In this document: positions 1 to 6,575 of the stretch, piece by piece
Layout of the letters: each line of letters opens with the position of its first letter
Position numbering within the stretch: position 1 is the stretch's first letter
Assembly: GCA_002402165.1 (NCBI GenBank)
Contig: NVVI01000014.1
Span: forward strand, 37,018 to 48,399
DNA: 11,382 nt
Source: Flavobacteriales bacterium
Lineage (GTDB): Bacteria > Bacteroidota > Bacteroidia > Flavobacteriales_E > Vicingaceae
Direction: 5' to 3'
The notes under the pieces: generated by a model
The model's database searches: none
What the model saw: the letters and a program-made list of their open reading frames with translations, nothing else
What the model was told of the DNA's origin: nothing
Made by a program: the position numbers and the translations under genes

Positions 1-582
1 AGTAAAGTGAGAGTTTTATACGTTCCAGTTGCTGATTCAATGGAGTACAATCCCAAAGTTTTTAATTCAAAAAAACCAGTAATATTACAAATAGGAACGA
101 AAGACAACAAAAACTTGATTCGATTAGCTAAAGCATTAAAGGGGATTTCTTGCCAATTATCTATTGTAGGAGTGTTAACTAAGCAGCAAATTGAGGAATT
201 AAAAGTCAATAAAATAGAATATACTAATGTTGTAAACATTAGCAATGAAGAGCTGAAACAAAAATATGAGGAATCAGATTTATTGGCTTTTGTTTCTACT
301 TATGAGGGTTTTGGAATGCCAATTGTTGAAGCTCAAATTGTAGGAAGGCCAGTAATAACGAGCAATTTACTATCAATGCCTGAAGTTTCTGGAGGAGCTG
401 CACATCTTGTAGATCCTTATGATATTGAAGATATAAGAAAAGGTATCTTAAAGATTATTGAAGATGAAAGCTACCGAAATAACTTAATTGAAAATGGAAG
501 AAAAAATGCAGTTCGATTTTCAGTTCAAACCATTAGCGACCAATATGCTGATTTATATAGAAGTATTAGAAGGAATATATAA
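1..582 (+). CDS. Glycosyltransferase family 4 (GT4), C-terminal half, 5' partial
   Basis: Transfers a sugar from a nucleotide donor to a growing glycan at the cytoplasmic face. Only the C-terminal, donor-binding Rossmann domain is visible. It opens with a strand ending in the QIGTKDNKN segment, and later carries the GT4 signature EGFGMPIVEAQ (residues about 101-111 counted from base 7), with the E-x7-E pair that contacts the donor sugar nucleotide. A typical VxxPEVxGGAAxLVDP-like stretch follows. The frame is open to base 1, and GTG at base 7 falls inside a conserved region (VRVLYVPV, the linker between the two domains), so it is not the start. About 180 N-terminal residues should lie upstream. 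It is the only + strand gene and runs toward the operon, so it belongs to another transcription unit. Donor and acceptor cannot be told. Confidence 0.88.
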   Translation, partial: SKVRVLYVPVADSMEYNPKVFNSKKPVILQIGTKDNKNLIRLAKALKGISCQLSIVGVLTKQQIEELKVNKIEYTNVVNISNEELKQKYEESDLLAFVSTYEGFGMPIVEAQIVGRPVITSNLLSMPEVSGGAAHLVDPYDIEDIRKGILKIIEDESYRNNLIENGRKNAVRFSVQTISDQYADLYRSIRRNI

Positions 583-610
583 TCGAAACAATTGTGAGAG
601 TTTGTAAAAT

Positions 611-645
611 CACCTAATAAGGGGGGGATGCTTTCTTATGGGGTG
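611..645. terminator. Imperfect hairpin between convergent genes, possible bidirectional terminator
   Basis: CACCTAATAAG (611-621) can pair with CTTATGGGGTG (635-645), leaving one G-T wobble and one A/G mismatch around a 13-base loop. It lies between the stop codons of the converging GT4 and methyltransferase genes, where a shared terminator is expected. Neither side has a clean T tract, so support is weak. The loop side begins with a G7 run (621-627), unusual in such AT-rich DNA. Confidence 0.25.
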
Positions 646-657
646 CTAGTTCTTATA

Positions 658-1329
658 TTATTCTTTTTTACAGATTATGTGAACCGAATCATCATTTTCT
701 CGGATAGTTTTACTAGGAGTGTCATTTGTATTCAAAATTTTAAACCCCATTTTTTTAATTTTATACACCATTGACTCATTATCGTACATCCAATAATGTT
801 GTAGACCAAATCCCCCATGAAACTCAAGAATCCTATATTTCAATGAGCCTCTGTCTTTCTTACTCAGTAATGTGTCGTGAATAAAGTTGTCAGCAGCCAA
901 TTCCTCACCAGATTTTTTTCTGGTTAAATATGTTTCTATTGCAACGGCTATGTCAGGAACTATTATATGTAAGGTTCCTCCTTTTTTTAAGGCTCGCTTA
1001 AAATCTTTAACTATTTTTTCCATTTCATTCGGGTATACATGCTCTAAGAAGTGAGAACATAATATGTGATCAACTGAATTTTCAGGGAAAGGAAGTGGTT
1101 TACGACAATCGTGCTTTACTAAAATAGCATCCTTTTTCCCATCGGAGTACTTTAAAAATCTTTCATGATATTTTGAGGGTACGATGAACTTAAATAGTTT
1201 GGGATAATGAATGAATCTAAGAAAAATATGGTTATCTAAATTAACAAAATTTTCTAGCAAATAGAAAGAAGAAGCTACATTTAAAAATAATTTTCCTTCC
1301 TTGCTTTTTAATTTCTCAATATTTTTCAT
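658..1329 (-). CDS. Class I SAM-dependent methyltransferase-like protein, divergent
   Basis: A 223-residue protein with the fold pattern of small class I methyltransferases common in polysaccharide loci. The later motifs are clear: an acidic/loop segment near residue 74 (HDCRKPLPFPENSVDHI), SHFLEHV (92-98), and the ALKKGGTLHIIVPD strand (113-126). The SAM-binding motif I is odd. Where LDLGCGxG or LNLGSG is expected there is LFLNVASSF (14-22), with no glycine, followed by the acidic strand end VNLD (29-32). The enzyme may therefore bind SAM differently or have lost catalysis. The start ATG is the first in the frame, about 107 bases below a plausible promoter, so the gene is probably transcribed separately from the long operon. 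The substrate could be a sugar hydroxyl of the same glycan, but that is a guess from position. Confidence 0.72.
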   Translation of the reverse strand: MKNIEKLKSKEGKLFLNVASSFYLLENFVNLDNHIFLRFIHYPKLFKFIVPSKYHERFLKYSDGKKDAILVKHDCRKPLPFPENSVDHILCSHFLEHVYPNEMEKIVKDFKRALKKGGTLHIIVPDIAVAIETYLTRKKSGEELAADNFIHDTLLSKKDRGSLKYRILEFHGGFGLQHYWMYDNESMVYKIKKMGFKILNTNDTPSKTIRENDDSVHIICKKE

Positions 1330-1378
1330 TATAGCTATTATTATTTGTGGGCGATATAATTTTTGATAAGTTAATTAG

Positions 1379-1401
1379 AGTAACATTCATCAATTGTTAC
1401 T
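1379..1401. repeat. Short inverted repeat in the methyltransferase leader
   Basis: AGTAACA (1379-1385) and TGTTACT (1395-1401) are perfect 7-base complements around a 9-base spacer. A second pair, AATTGT (1392-1397) and ACAATT (1404-1409), overlaps its right arm, so the two hairpins could not form together in RNA. The pair could also be a protein-binding site. Short AT-rich repeats like these can occur by chance, and no known riboswitch pattern is recognised. Confidence 0.25.
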
Positions 1402-1441
1402 GTACAATTTTATGCTTTATATATGATACGTATAAGTTGGT

Positions 1442-1473
1442 CAAATGTAATATTTTTTCCCCAAAAACATCAA
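1442..1473 (-). promoter_or_regulatory. Putative Bacteroidota-type promoter for the small methyltransferase
   Basis: On the - strand TTG (1473-1471) is followed, after exactly 21 bases, by TACATTTG (1449-1442). This is a full match to the TTG-N17-23-TAnnTTTG pattern described for the primary sigma factor of Bacteroides and Flavobacterium. Transcription would start near 1436, leaving a leader of about 107 bases before the ATG at 1329. It lies downstream of the putative operon terminator, which fits a separate transcription unit. The motif is short, so a chance match in AT-rich DNA cannot be excluded. Confidence 0.5.
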
Positions 1474-1512
1474 GATACTTATAGAGCAATAAGATAGTTA
1501 AAACTTCAAATA

Positions 1513-1538
1513 GCTAATAACTTTCATTTAAAGTTAGC
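1513..1538 (-). terminator. Putative terminator stem-loop of the long operon
   Basis: Read on the - strand, GCTAACTTT (1538-1530) and AAAGTTATTAGC (1524-1513) form a 9-pair stem with a 3-base bulge and a 5-base loop, beginning 20 bases after the stop codon of the wzy-like gene. The bases after it, TATTTGAAGTTTT, are moderately T-rich. The stem is AT-rich and the tail is not a pure T run, so any termination would be weak. Confidence 0.35.
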
Positions 1539-1558
1539 AAAAGGATTTGTTAAGAGCT

Positions 1559-2938
1559 CTAAAGTTTAATGTTTAATACCTTTTTCATAAAGTATATAAC
1601 AATACCTATAAAAATTAAACTTTTAAGTAAGTGATTTAAAATAGTTCCAAAATCTGTTTCGGCTTTAATTACCTGGAAAAAGACAATTGGTAGCCATAAC
1701 ATTAACATTGGATTTCTTATTCTATAACTAGAGAATAAATTTACGATGAGATATAGAATTCTACCCCAAATTAAAAAAGCTATAACACCTCCAAATCTCC
1801 CGAAATTTGCATAGAATTCACCCATTAAACTTGGCCCCATAGTAGTGCCTTCAAGTAATTCAAATCCAGTTAGTTTTTCGAAAGTAGCACCACCACCTCC
1901 ACTTTTTGATTTGCTGGGCATTAGAAATCTAGGGATTAAAGTAGATGTGATAGCTTCTATTATTGTCTCTCCTTCTAAAAAGTTTTTTTCATTAGGTATC
2001 CTGTCATATATTTTTGAAATAATCCAGCCTTGATTTAATCGTTTATTTACATCATTTATATTTTCATCGTCTTTAGCTTTAGAAACATTTTCATCACTAA
2101 ATAGAATGCCCATAAATAACTCTAATTTGTCTCCTTTAAAAGATGAATCTGAGATACTTTTACGATAAGTAAATTTTATGGTTTGCAAGGTGAAAAGAAA
2201 AACTATCGAAATTAATATGATAAGTACTTTATTAAAAAAGGATAACTTCATAGCAAGATTTATGAAGATGAATATAAATAAGCCCCAAATAATTAATACA
2301 TGAAAAAAACCAGAATTAATAGCATGAAAAAAAACTGGAGAAAATGTTATAAATGTTATTAATAGCTTTGTCTTCCATGTAATATTAGTAAAATACAATA
2401 ACCCTAAACCGACAAGTGATGAATTGATAATAAGGTAGTTGATAAATTTAAAGGTGTCAGGAAGGAAGGGATCAATAATTCTAAAGAATAACCCTATACC
2501 AATTATATAAAATGGGACAGACTTATAAAAATTTATTTTTTTTGCTAATTCATCAATATTTATTGCTTTTAATTTTGTAAAATTTAGAGAGGATAATGTG
2601 AATGCAAAAAATAGGGGGGTAGTAATGCGCATGTATTCTAATTCAGAGACATACATGTGCATTTTATAGTGTGTAACAACTGTTCGGTAGTCTATAATAG
2701 GGCCAATAATCCATTGAGCTGCTGCAATAAATAGCATAATTTCAATTATAGGAATTGTTGAGCCTATCATTATTAAAAGTCTTAATGCAATAAAAATAGA
2801 AATGCCAATTCCAAAAATTGAGTAGATGTTATTCCTAGTAAAAAGAATTAATATTCCAATAATAATACATGAGAAAATTATAGCAAATTTCTGCTGAATC
2901 ATTAATTTTGAGTCTATATTTGGAATGCTGCTAATCAT
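1559..2938 (-). CDS. wzy: O-antigen/capsule polymerase, Wzy-like, multi-pass membrane protein
   Basis: Joins lipid-linked repeat units into a polymer on the periplasmic side of the inner membrane. The 459-residue protein has roughly 10-12 hydrophobic segments (for example around residues 17-34, 38-59, 62-80, 107-118, 141-154, 194-227, 236-252, 382-400, 412-423, 438-451). A large hydrophilic loop spans about residues 255-370. The loop ends carry features I associate with Bacteroidota Wzy proteins: RLNQGW with IPNEKNFLEGET (300-324), IPRFLMPSK (335-343) and GPSLMGEFYANFG (368-380). A GGGG run at 347-350 lies inside the loop. It is the last gene of the operon, overlapping the preceding gene by 8 bases. 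Polymerases are poorly conserved, so the call rests on topology, loop motifs and context. An O-antigen ligase is the main alternative. Confidence 0.78.
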   Translation of the reverse strand: MISSIPNIDSKLMIQQKFAIIFSCIIIGILILFTRNNIYSIFGIGISIFIALRLLIMIGSTIPIIEIMLFIAAAQWIIGPIIDYRTVVTHYKMHMYVSELEYMRITTPLFFAFTLSSLNFTKLKAINIDELAKKINFYKSVPFYIIGIGLFFRIIDPFLPDTFKFINYLIINSSLVGLGLLYFTNITWKTKLLITFITFSPVFFHAINSGFFHVLIIWGLFIFIFINLAMKLSFFNKVLIILISIVFLFTLQTIKFTYRKSISDSSFKGDKLELFMGILFSDENVSKAKDDENINDVNKRLNQGWIISKIYDRIPNEKNFLEGETIIEAITSTLIPRFLMPSKSKSGGGGATFEKLTGFELLEGTTMGPSLMGEFYANFGRFGGVIAFLIWGRILYLIVNLFSSYRIRNPMLMLWLPIVFFQVIKAETDFGTILNHLLKSLIFIGIVIYFMKKVLNIKL

Positions 2939-3953
2939 TTTTAATTTTAGCTACTATTTTTAAAACTTGTGCAGCTCTATCTTTGTACGAGTAGTTAGAG
3001 CTTATTGATCGATTATAAGCATTCATTTGAATAGTTTTAACTTCAGATACGAATAAAGTCATAATGTAGGTACATTTTTCTATCAAATCTATTTCATTTT
3101 CATAATAAAAAGCTTCTTTTCCATTTCCGAATAACTCCAGGTGTTCTTTACTGCTTGGTGCTAACATTATACAGCCTAAGGCAGGCATTTCAAAGGTTCT
3201 CATGTTATGGCTCCCAATGTTGTGTGGCCTAAAAACATTCAATTGAATACGATATTTTTGTGCTGTGGTATTAAATTCTTTGGTATAAACTGGACCAAAA
3301 ATAGTTAGATTTTTATTCGATGTTATAAATTTATTCCATCCATTTCCGTACACATCAACGGGAATATCGTGTTCTAGTAGAAGATCAATAATTTTAGCTC
3401 TTTCTTTATCTGGATTCCCAATAAAACATATTTTATTTTTAATGGTTTCTCTATTTACTGGGGGTGGAATAGCAGTGAAATATCCAAAAGGAAGCCAACT
3501 GCTTGAAATACTATATTCTTTTTTTATCCTTTCTACAATCTGTTGTGAGTAGGAAAAATGATGGTGGTAGTATTTTATTCCTTCAAAAACATTCTTGTTG
3601 CCAGAACCTTTAGACATGTATTCAAAAGGATGATCAGCATTGTAATTAACTAAAGTTATTCCAAGTTCTTTAATTTTTTTTAGCGTTTTTGGAAATATTT
3701 CCATTCCTTTAAAAACCCATATTACATCAGGCTTTATCTTATTAATTTCTTTTAAAAGGGTTGCATTAATTTTATTTAAAATAGTAGAAAGCCCTGTTCT
3801 ATAGACAAGTTTATTAAATAAATTTTTATGATAGTAATCTAAAAAAGTTCCATGAGCATTAAAAAAATTGATTTCGCATTTATCTTTTAAATGCTCAACA
3901 TAAGCATTTTCTATTGCTTCAATTTTATTTGATCCTACTATTAATAGTTTCAT
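2931..3953 (-). CDS. CgeB-like glycosyltransferase (GT-B fold)
   Basis: A 340-residue cytoplasmic protein with two Rossmann-like halves. The N-terminal half begins MKLLIVGSN and has KPDVIWVFKG (74-83) and LVNYNADHPFE (101-111). The C-terminal half contains KICFIGNPDKERA (174-186) and the hallmark HNMRTFEMPALGCIML (249-264), followed by ELFGNGKEAFYYENEIDLIEK. That last pattern is typical of the Glyco_trans_1_2/CgeB group, where it belongs to the donor-binding site. Family members are found in spore-coat, O-antigen and protein-glycosylation loci. The start overlaps the GT2 stop by 4 bases (ATGA), indicating coupled translation. It should add one residue of the repeat unit, with donor unknown. 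Confidence 0.82.
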   Translation of the reverse strand: MKLLIVGSNKIEAIENAYVEHLKDKCEINFFNAHGTFLDYYHKNLFNKLVYRTGLSTILNKINATLLKEINKIKPDVIWVFKGMEIFPKTLKKIKELGITLVNYNADHPFEYMSKGSGNKNVFEGIKYYHHHFSYSQQIVERIKKEYSISSSWLPFGYFTAIPPPVNRETIKNKICFIGNPDKERAKIIDLLLEHDIPVDVYGNGWNKFITSNKNLTIFGPVYTKEFNTTAQKYRIQLNVFRPHNIGSHNMRTFEMPALGCIMLAPSSKEHLELFGNGKEAFYYENEIDLIEKCTYIMTLFVSEVKTIQMNAYNRSISSNYSYKDRAAQVLKIVAKIKND

Positions 3954-4882
3954 TGCTTAAAGATTTTTTTTCTTAATAATCTAAAAGTAGAAATAGGCAC
4001 TTTAACTAATATATTTAATATGGATAAGTCTTTATTTTTTTTTATATAAGGATTAATGTTACTCAATTTTTTCCAATCTAATTTTAAAAAAGCTAGAGCA
4101 ATTTGATAAGCAATTCTATTTTCAATTTTATCTACCATTAGGTGCCTAAGCTCTTTTGGTAAATTTTCTAAAATCAAAAAATAACTTTTTAGATGATGTC
4201 TTAAAGTATTATCAAGATTAGCCGTGTAAATTCCTCCAGAATGAATCCTATAAGCCGATTTAATATTAGGGATGCATTTTCCTTTCCCTATTAATCCCAT
4301 TGAATGCCATATATATAAATCACCTCCAGGTATTTCTATAAAAGTTTTTGTTATTTTAATGTTATTTTTAAAAAACGAAGTGGCTGTACTTATACTTGGT
4401 GCAATTAGCAACTCTTCTTTAGAGTAATCTTGATATTTTTTTGAATTGGCAATGAAATTACTTTTCTCATCAACTATAATATGTTCGTGATAGCAGATGG
4501 AGTAATCAGGGTTTTCCTCCATGAAATCGAATTGCTTTTGTAACTTAAAAGAGTCTATCCAAAAATCGTCACCCGGGCAAAGTGCCATATACTTCCCTCT
4601 TGATTCTTTGAGGTTTTGCATAAAATTGAACCGTCCTGTAGGTTTACCATCGACATAGATAACATTATTTCTATCTCTCAAGAACAATTTGATTTTGTCA
4701 GGATGTTCTGAAGCGAATTTGATGCAAATTTCTCTCGTTTTATCAGAACTATCGTCTTCTCCAACAATTATTTCATATTCAAAATTAGTTTGTTGATTAA
4801 CTAGCGAAACTAAACATTCCTTAATATAATTTTCGTGATTATAGGTCTGCACACATATTGTAACAAGAGGTGTTTCGGGCAT
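3950..4882 (-). CDS. Glycosyltransferase family 2 (GT-A fold)
   Basis: A 310-residue inverting-type glycosyltransferase. The N-terminal GT-A domain begins PLVTICVQTYNHENYIKECL (5-24). It carries the nucleotide-binding acidic cluster GEDDSSDKT (41-49) and the metal-binding stretch CPGDDFW (102-108), a variant of the usual DxD site. HEHIIVDEKS (132-141) follows. No membrane segment is visible, so it is probably a peripheral enzyme acting on the lipid-linked acceptor. The insert RNNVIYVDGKPTGRFNFMQNL is a form I associate with O-antigen GT2 enzymes of Bacteroidota. The C-terminal 60 residues are lysine-rich and may touch the membrane. It begins 6 bases after the sulfotransferase and overlaps the next gene by 4. 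Linkage and sugar are not predictable. Confidence 0.88.
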   Translation of the reverse strand: MPETPLVTICVQTYNHENYIKECLVSLVNQQTNFEYEIIVGEDDSSDKTREICIKFASEHPDKIKLFLRDRNNVIYVDGKPTGRFNFMQNLKESRGKYMALCPGDDFWIDSFKLQKQFDFMEENPDYSICYHEHIIVDEKSNFIANSKKYQDYSKEELLIAPSISTATSFFKNNIKITKTFIEIPGGDLYIWHSMGLIGKGKCIPNIKSAYRIHSGGIYTANLDNTLRHHLKSYFLILENLPKELRHLMVDKIENRIAYQIALAFLKLDWKKLSNINPYIKKNKDLSILNILVKVPISTFRLLRKKIFKQ

Positions 4883-4888
4883 GATAAT

Positions 4889-5701
4889 TTATTTTAAATA
4901 AAATTCTAGGCCTTCATTTTTGCATGTCTGAATGATTTGATTAGCAATTTCTGAATCTAAATTTTCTTTCCATTTTGATTTAACTTGTGATACATTTTTA
5001 AAAACAGAATAATCGTTTTCATCATGCTTTTCATGAGATAGGCGTAAAAATTCTTGAGTTTGTTCATTCGCTTTAATATCGCAAAACTCGAACAGCTTAT
5101 TAACTTCGGCATTAGTATTATCAACAAGATCTTCGTAAGACACTAAATAAACGTTTTTTCGGTACTTTTTTTGCAATATTAAATAATGTTTAGTCAAAGA
5201 TACCCAATCGTTGAATCCCCAATATTCACTTTTATTAATTTTTCTAGTTTTTCCAGTTAACCATTCATTCTCTGTAGTGTTTTCATTAACTTTAAATTCT
5301 TTTTTTGTATTCATCCAAGAGTAAATTGTTGCACATGGATTTCTTACAATATGAATAATTTTTATTTCTCCAAAATGATTGAGGAGTGTAGGGATTACCT
5401 CATGATATCGGACATCTTTTACACATAAAAACTTTTGGTTCTTAAGTTTCTGGAAATTCATAAATTCGCCTTTGTTCTTCCTTTCTTCTTGGTTAATAAA
5501 GAAATCTTTAGTTATGAATACTTCATCAAAGAAATTAACCCATTGATCCTTAGAGGAATTCTCGTCTACCTTATCTTTAAATTGATGTGAAAAGAGTGGT
5601 GCCATTTTGAAGTTTACCTCTTCAGAACTGGCTATAATTTGACTCAACCAACTGGTTCCAGAACGTGGCATTCCATTAATCCAAATTAAATCGTAATTCA
5701 T
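4889..5701 (-). CDS. PAPS-dependent sulfotransferase
   Basis: Transfers sulfate from 3'-phosphoadenylyl sulfate (PAPS) to a hydroxyl or amine, here presumably on the glycan or its precursor. The 270-residue protein opens with the 5'-phosphosulfate-binding loop GMPRSGTSWL (10-19). The 3'-phosphate-binding motif follows, IIHIVRNPCATIYSWM (115-130), with the expected arginine at 120 and serine at 128. KDVRYHEVIP (95-104) and SYEDLVDN (188-195) are further typical sulfotransferase positions. There is no signal peptide or membrane segment, so it acts in the cytoplasm. The start overlaps the kinase stop by 4 bases (ATGA), so the two are probably made together. Length is normal for the bacterial family. 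A role in sulfating the unusual side group rather than a sugar is possible but not shown. Confidence 0.85.
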   Translation of the reverse strand: MNYDLIWINGMPRSGTSWLSQIIASSEEVNFKMAPLFSHQFKDKVDENSSKDQWVNFFDEVFITKDFFINQEERKNKGEFMNFQKLKNQKFLCVKDVRYHEVIPTLLNHFGEIKIIHIVRNPCATIYSWMNTKKEFKVNENTTENEWLTGKTRKINKSEYWGFNDWVSLTKHYLILQKKYRKNVYLVSYEDLVDNTNAEVNKLFEFCDIKANEQTQEFLRLSHEKHDENDYSVFKNVSQVKSKWKENLDSEIANQIIQTCKNEGLEFYLK

Positions 5702-6573
5702 GTTAAAAGGTTTAAGGAAGATGTTGAAAAGGTTGGGTAACCAAAGAGGGAACTCACTTTTTCTTCTTTAGATTTTAATTCAGTTTTACTTAAACTGTTA
5801 GGATAGATTAATCCTATACAAGTCCCACTATGTGTATTTATTATACCCATGGCATCTAAAGTTTTGAAACTGTCAAGAACTTTTTTTCGAATCGCATCTT
5901 CTGAAGAGATTAAGTCAATTTCAAGTGAGCGTGTAGCACATTGTGCGATTTTGTAGTCATCCTCATTTTTAAAAGCATTGATTGTTTCGTCATATAGGTG
6001 ATCATATTGTTTTAAGATATCATCCGAATATTTAAGTTTTTTATTATATTCTATGCTATCTACAACGCCTCCAAAATCTATGGCTATGATATTAATCTTT
6101 GGTACATAGTCTAAATCTTCTAGTAAAGTTCCCGTTCGATGGTTGTAACATACTGACGATTTATACATCAAACCATCATGTGGTTCAATTGTTTTAAAAA
6201 TTGATGAAACTACTTTGGGTCTGAGAAGAAATCCAAAAAGCTCTTGTAAGGCTCTAATCGTAGATAGCATATCAGCAGTACTAGAACTTAGTCCTTTGCC
6301 AATAGGGATGCTCCTAGAAAAGGAAATATTTAATTCGTAGTTAGCGACAACTCCTAATTTATCAAGTATTATTACTGCAACTTGTTTTGATTTTTCAAAA
6401 TTACTGTTGATAACTCGAGGACCTTCTCTTTGAATCATTGTTAAAGTACAGATAGACCATAAATCAATAGGGATTGTAATTAGAAAATCTTCATTGTTAG
6501 ATTTTCTACCTTGAATTATCTCGCCAAAGCTTGCAAAAGATTTTCCATATCCAGTTAAAATATTAGACTCCAT
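5698..6573 (-). CDS. GHMP-family kinase resembling L-threonine kinase (PduX-like)
   Basis: ATP-dependent small-molecule kinase. From the ATG at 6573 (291 residues), FGEIIQG (16-22) matches the GEL/I-x-QG signature I associate with PduX-type L-threonine kinases. The ATP loop PIGKGLSSSTADM (90-102) is GHMP motif 2, EPHDGLM (130-136) and DFGGVVDS (166-173) are substrate-side segments, and THSGTCIG (247-254) is motif 3. PduX makes O-phospho-L-threonine for the cobalamin linker, but no cobalamin gene is present here. I prefer the start at 6573 because it forms a one-base TAATG overlap with the preceding gene. An upstream in-frame ATG at 6606 would overlap that gene by 34 bases. Placed directly after a cysteine-synthase-like enzyme, it probably makes the phosphorylated amino acid that enzyme uses. 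Threonine rather than serine is inference. Confidence 0.8.
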   Translation of the reverse strand: MESNILTGYGKSFASFGEIIQGRKSNNEDFLITIPIDLWSICTLTMIQREGPRVINSNFEKSKQVAVIILDKLGVVANYELNISFSRSIPIGKGLSSSTADMLSTIRALQELFGFLLRPKVVSSIFKTIEPHDGLMYKSSVCYNHRTGTLLEDLDYVPKINIIAIDFGGVVDSIEYNKKLKYSDDILKQYDHLYDETINAFKNEDDYKIAQCATRSLEIDLISSEDAIRKKVLDSFKTLDAMGIINTHSGTCIGLIYPNSLSKTELKSKEEKVSSLFGYPTFSTSSLNLLT

Positions 6574-6575
6574 TA
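6571..6575 (-). promoter_or_regulatory. TAATG stop-start overlap deciding the kinase start
   Basis: The stop codon of the PLP enzyme (6575-6573) shares one base with an ATG (6573-6571) in the kinase frame. The same TAATG arrangement occurs at 8376-8372 between the ATP-grasp and methyltransferase genes, and ATGA overlaps occur at three other junctions. The pattern suggests translational coupling along the operon and supports this ATG over the one at 6606. No Shine-Dalgarno sequence precedes it, as usual in Bacteroidota. Confidence 0.6.

Larger units (their letters stand above)
1330..1558. other. Intergenic region between the wzy-like gene and the small methyltransferase
   Basis: This 229-base AT-rich gap is the only sizeable non-coding stretch in the window. 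Read on the - strand it holds, in order: a stem-loop just after the wzy-like stop codon (1513-1538), a Bacteroidota-type promoter (1442-1473), and a leader of about 107 bases containing two overlapping short inverted repeats (1379-1401 and 1392-1409). I see no small open frame, tRNA or mobile-element end in it. Confidence 0.6.

Noticed and set aside
7..9. GTG as start codon of the + strand glycosyltransferase
   Set aside because: The frame is open to base 1, and the GTG lies in the linker between the two GT-B domains; a GT4 enzyme cannot begin there.
1553..1560. Perfect palindrome AGAGCTCT at the end of the wzy-like gene
   Set aside because: Eight bases with no loop and partly within the stop region; too short to be more than chance.
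1845..2033. Open frame of 62 codons on the + strand inside the wzy-like gene
   Set aside because: It lies antisense within a well-supported membrane protein gene and shows no recognisable motif.
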